Shown here: one piece after another, positions 62,033-64,000 of the stretch
Layout: every line of letters begins with the position of its first letter
Position numbering within the stretch: position 1 is the stretch's first letter
NCBI GenBank assembly: GCA_001603075.1
Contig: LVBB01000128.1
Span: forward strand, 62,001-126,000
Source: Phycisphaerales bacterium Planc_01
GTDB taxonomy: Bacteria > Planctomycetota > Phycisphaerae > Sedimentisphaerales > Anaerobacaceae
DNA: 64,000 bases
Direction: 5' to 3'
Made by a program: the position numbers and the translations under genes
Notes under the pieces: model-generated
What the model saw: only the letters and a program-made list of their open reading frames with translations
What the model was told of the DNA's origin: nothing
Databases searched by the model: none

Positions 62033-62364
62033 GAGGGGCTGCCAGTTTCGTCTTCCGTCGCCTCGATCGTGCGGCACAGTGCGTCGATCAGGCCGTCCAG
62101 GTCTTTCGCATGGCTGCGTCGCAGCGCCTCGTTCGCCTGCTCGGCCTCTTGCAGCCTCTGGCCGCGCATCCGCTCGGCATCCTGTTTGGCCTGCTCGACT
62201 GCCGTCAGGAGGATCTGCCGGGCCTGCTCCCGCGCCTCGCCCAGCGATTCGGCGATTTCACGCTCGGCGGACTGGCGAATTTCCGAGGCTTGACTCTGGG
62301 CCTGCCGGAGAATCGCACCGGCCTTCTCCTCGGCCTCAAAGACTTCCTCAATCACGCGTTTCAT
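62017..62364 (-). CDS. V/A-type ATP synthase subunit G/H (stator coiled coil)
   Basis: This is a 115-residue, highly charged coiled coil beginning MKRVIEEVFEAEEKAGAILR, with Ala/Glu/Arg-rich heptads throughout. This is the peripheral-stalk partner of subunit E. It is the first gene of the V-ATPase operon, with a candidate promoter about 90-110 bases upstream. The low-complexity sequence makes family assignment rest mainly on position. Confidence 0.8.
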   Translation of the reverse strand: MKRVIEEVFEAEEKAGAILRQAQSQASEIRQSAEREIAESLGEAREQARQILLTAVEQAKQDAERMRGQRLQEAEQANEALRRSHAKDLDGLIDALCRTIEATEDETGSPSWPEH

Positions 62365-62442
62365 AGAATCAAACCCCGTACAGAGGTCCAAAACAGTCGG
62401 TTGGCTGTGTCATCGTGCACGGCCCAAGCTGGGGAAAGACGC

Positions 62443-62472
62443 TATAAAGACGCAAAGCCCCGAAATAGTCAA
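62443..62472 (-). promoter_or_regulatory. Candidate V-ATPase operon promoter
   Basis: On the minus strand TTGACT (62472-62467), an 18-base spacer and TTTATA (62448-62443). Leader about 70 bases to the first ATG. The -10 match is weak. Confidence 0.4.
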
Positions 62473-62656
62473 GAGCAAAAATACAGCGCCGATACGACAA
62501 TATCCCACCCCCCCCCGGACCCATGCCGGAGAAGCGGCCGGTGCAACCGGCTGCCGCGACGCCTCGCACGAGGCATCGGACGCCCTGCGCATTCGAAATC
62601 GGTGCCGCGACGGAGGGCCTGCGCCGAGGTTCCCCGCTCGTTTCATGGGGTTTTTC

Positions 62657-62685
62657 TTGATTGTTATCGACCCAGCCGCTATACT
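62657..62685 (+). promoter_or_regulatory. Promoter of the secreted multidomain protein gene
   Basis: TTGATT (62657-62662), a 17-base spacer and TATACT (62680-62685). Predicted start near 62692, leaving a leader of about 100 bases. Confidence 0.6.
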
Positions 62686-62794
62686 GGACACGTACCCGGC
62701 AAGGCTCAAGGTGTGGCCAGGCCCAGGGTGACTCGTTGTGCCCCCTGGTTCGACCGACTCCGGTCTTGCGAGTTCTGTTTTGGAGGATTGTGTG

Positions 62795-64000
62795 ATGAGA
62801 TTCTTACGTTCTGCGCTGATAGCCGTCATCGCATTGGGCATGGTGGCTGTCGCCAACGCCAGTGTGTTTGAAGAGGACTTCGAGTCCTACGCCGCAGGAA
62901 GCGCCCTGCACGGACAGGGCGGATGGAAGGGCTGGAACGGCGATGCGGCGGCCGGAGCACCCGTCTCCGACGCGTTCGCCTACAGCGGAACCAAATCGGT
63001 CGCCATCCTCAGCACCTCCGACCTCGTGCAGGAGTTCGACGTGGCCGGCGGCGTCTGGGTCTTTACCGCGATGCAGTACATCCCCTCCGGCGGCACCGGC
63101 ATCACGTACTTCATTCTTCTGAACAGCTACGACGACAACACCAATCAGGACTGGTCCATTCAGACCCAGTACAATCTCGCCAATGGGGCGATCACGACCT
63201 GGACCGGCGCCGTGGACACCAAGGTCGTCTTCGACCAGTGGGTCCAGCTCAAGTACGTCATCGACCTGGACAACAACACCGTCGATGAGTACTACAACGG
63301 CGTCCTGATCGACACCCGCCAGTGGGACGACAACGTGCACGGAACGATCGGCGCGGTCGACCTGTACGGCAACAGCGCCTCGACCGTCTATTACGACGAC
63401 ATCGTGCTCCAGTCGTTGCGGGAAAGCCTGGCCAAGGCCGACAACCCCGTCCCCGCCGACGGCCAGGACGATGTGGTCCGCGACGTTGTGCTGAGCTGGA
63501 AGGCCGGCTCGTTCGCCGCCTCGCACGACGTGTACTTCGGTGCCGACCGGGCGGCGGTGGCCGCCGCTAGCCGGGCCAACCCGATGGGCGTCCTCGTCAG
63601 CCAGGGCCAGTCCGCTGTCGCCTACGAGGCGGCCGGCCTGCTCGAATTCGGACAGACCTATTACTGGCGCGTCGACGAAGTCAACGCCACGCCCACGACG
63701 ATCTTCACCGGTCCGGTGTGGTCCTTCACCGTCGAGCCGTTCGTCTATCCGATCGGGAACATCATCGCCACCAGCAACGCCGCGCCCGTCGATGACGCCA
63801 CGCCGGCCAGCACGGTCGACGGCTCCGGCCTCGACGCCGATCTGCACTCGACCGACACCACCGCCGCCTGGCTGGCCACGCCCGCCGGCGACGAACCGGC
63901 CTACATCCAGTACGAGTTCGATCGCCTCTACAAGCTCTGGGAAATGTGGGTCTGGAATTACAACAGTGAGTTCGAGAAGATGCTCGGCTTCGGGCTCAAG
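62795..64000 (+). CDS. Secreted multidomain protein (LamG-like, Fn3-like, discoidin-like), cut by window end
   Basis: An open frame of 402 codons runs off the window without a stop. A signal peptide (MRFLRSALIAVIALGMVAVA ending NAS) is followed by a concanavalin/LamG-like domain (about 23-205; EDFESYAAGSALHGQGGWKG ... STVYYDDIVLQ). An Fn3-like beta module comes next (about 215-320; NPVPADGQDDVVRDVVLSWK ... FGQTYYWRVDEV ... VWSFTVE). The last part (from about 325) looks like the start of an F5/8-type-C/discoidin domain. GGAGGA lies 7 bases before the ATG. Such proteins are abundant in planctomycetes and may bind surface glycans. The missing C terminus could hold a sorting signal or catalytic domain. 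Confidence 0.8.
   Translation, partial: MRFLRSALIAVIALGMVAVANASVFEEDFESYAAGSALHGQGGWKGWNGDAAAGAPVSDAFAYSGTKSVAILSTSDLVQEFDVAGGVWVFTAMQYIPSGGTGITYFILLNSYDDNTNQDWSIQTQYNLANGAITTWTGAVDTKVVFDQWVQLKYVIDLDNNTVDEYYNGVLIDTRQWDDNVHGTIGAVDLYGNSASTVYYDDIVLQSLRESLAKADNPVPADGQDDVVRDVVLSWKAGSFAASHDVYFGADRAAVAAASRANPMGVLVSQGQSAVAYEAAGLLEFGQTYYWRVDEVNATPTTIFTGPVWSFTVEPFVYPIGNIIATSNAAPVDDATPASTVDGSGLDADLHSTDTTAAWLATPAGDEPAYIQYEFDRLYKLWEMWVWNYNSEFEKMLGFGLK

Larger units (their letters stand above)
62365..62794. other. Divergent intergenic region before the V-ATPase operon and a secreted protein gene
   Basis: This 430-base gap has no gene. It holds a minus-strand promoter (62472-62443), a plus-strand promoter (62657-62685), a run of nine C (62508-62516), two perfect small hairpins (GCCGGT-GCA-ACCGGC at 62537-62551 and GCCTCG-CA-CGAGGC at 62561-62574) and a direct repeat TGCCGCGACG (62552, 62603). 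The purpose of the hairpins is unknown. Confidence 0.6.

Noticed and set aside
62535-62625. tRNA-like stretch with ATTCGAA and small hairpins
   Set aside because: The TTCGAA segment has no flanking complementary stem and no acceptor stem can be closed.

Overview
The window reads as a piece of a GC-rich planctomycete chromosome, most likely from the Phycisphaerae/Sedimentisphaerales. This is inferred from gene content, not from a marker gene. The pointers are a complete bacterial V/A-type ATPase operon, a 2-oxoacid:ferredoxin oxidoreductase (suggesting an anaerobe), many secreted or Tat-exported carbohydrate enzymes (GH2, a DUF4091 glycosidase, sugar isomerases, Gfo/Idh oxidoreductases), an isochorismatase-ThuA fusion, prepilin-like secreted proteins and several families of short palindromic repeats. 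No rRNA, tRNA, CRISPR array, transposase or phage gene was seen.

Layout. 0-4.7 kb: housekeeping genes (rarA, 5-formyl-THF cyclo-ligase, an L,D-transpeptidase, clpX) with a clear bidirectional terminator. 4.8-11.3 kb: a secreted GH2 enzyme and the vor-type oxidoreductase operon, which has a MNT/HEPN toxin-antitoxin-like pair spliced into it. 11.5-19.3 kb: an SDR, an isochorismatase-ThuA fusion, then an ECF sigma factor with an anti-sigma factor fused to a DUF4139-type ectodomain and two further related secreted proteins. 19.3-27.7 kb: a DUF4091 glycosidase, a PIN module, a GntR/YtrA-controlled ABC exporter operon, a DUF433/DUF5615 module and a cluster of repeats with a duplicated gene tail. 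27.7-35 kb: Tat-exported sugar isomerase-like, TIM-barrel epimerase-like and Gfo/Idh proteins around a polyferredoxin/FMN-binding membrane pair. 35-41 kb: an AbiEii-like nucleotidyltransferase module, an endonuclease III-like glycosylase, a CPBP protease, DUF2617, a TPR-like membrane protein, a probable small RNA and a cupin. 41-52.4 kb: a pseudopilin/Znu-type metal transporter operon, comM-like yifB, a STAS protein, rnc, a PpiD-like chaperone operon and hemL. 52.5-62.4 kb: the V-ATPase operon (G-C-I-K-F-E-A-B-D), followed in the same direction by a universal stress protein and a PTS IIA-like protein. 62.8 kb to the end: a secreted multidomain protein cut by the window edge.

How the genes may work together. 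The vor complex makes reduced ferredoxin from branched-chain 2-oxoacids. The V-ATPase couples ATP to an ion gradient. The polyferredoxin/FMN pair could move electrons across the membrane. The secreted glycosidases and isomerase-like proteins fit polysaccharide degradation.

The least explained items are: a roughly 130-nt RNA with its own promoter, alternative stems and an intrinsic terminator (39924-40054); hairpin repeats, one of which is read in frame inside the anti-sigma gene; REP-like palindromes whose invariant GTAGGG forms gene stop codons; five genes whose -10 box lies so close to the ATG that their mRNAs should be leaderless or nearly so; and a perfect 10-bp operator in front of the nucleotidyltransferase module.
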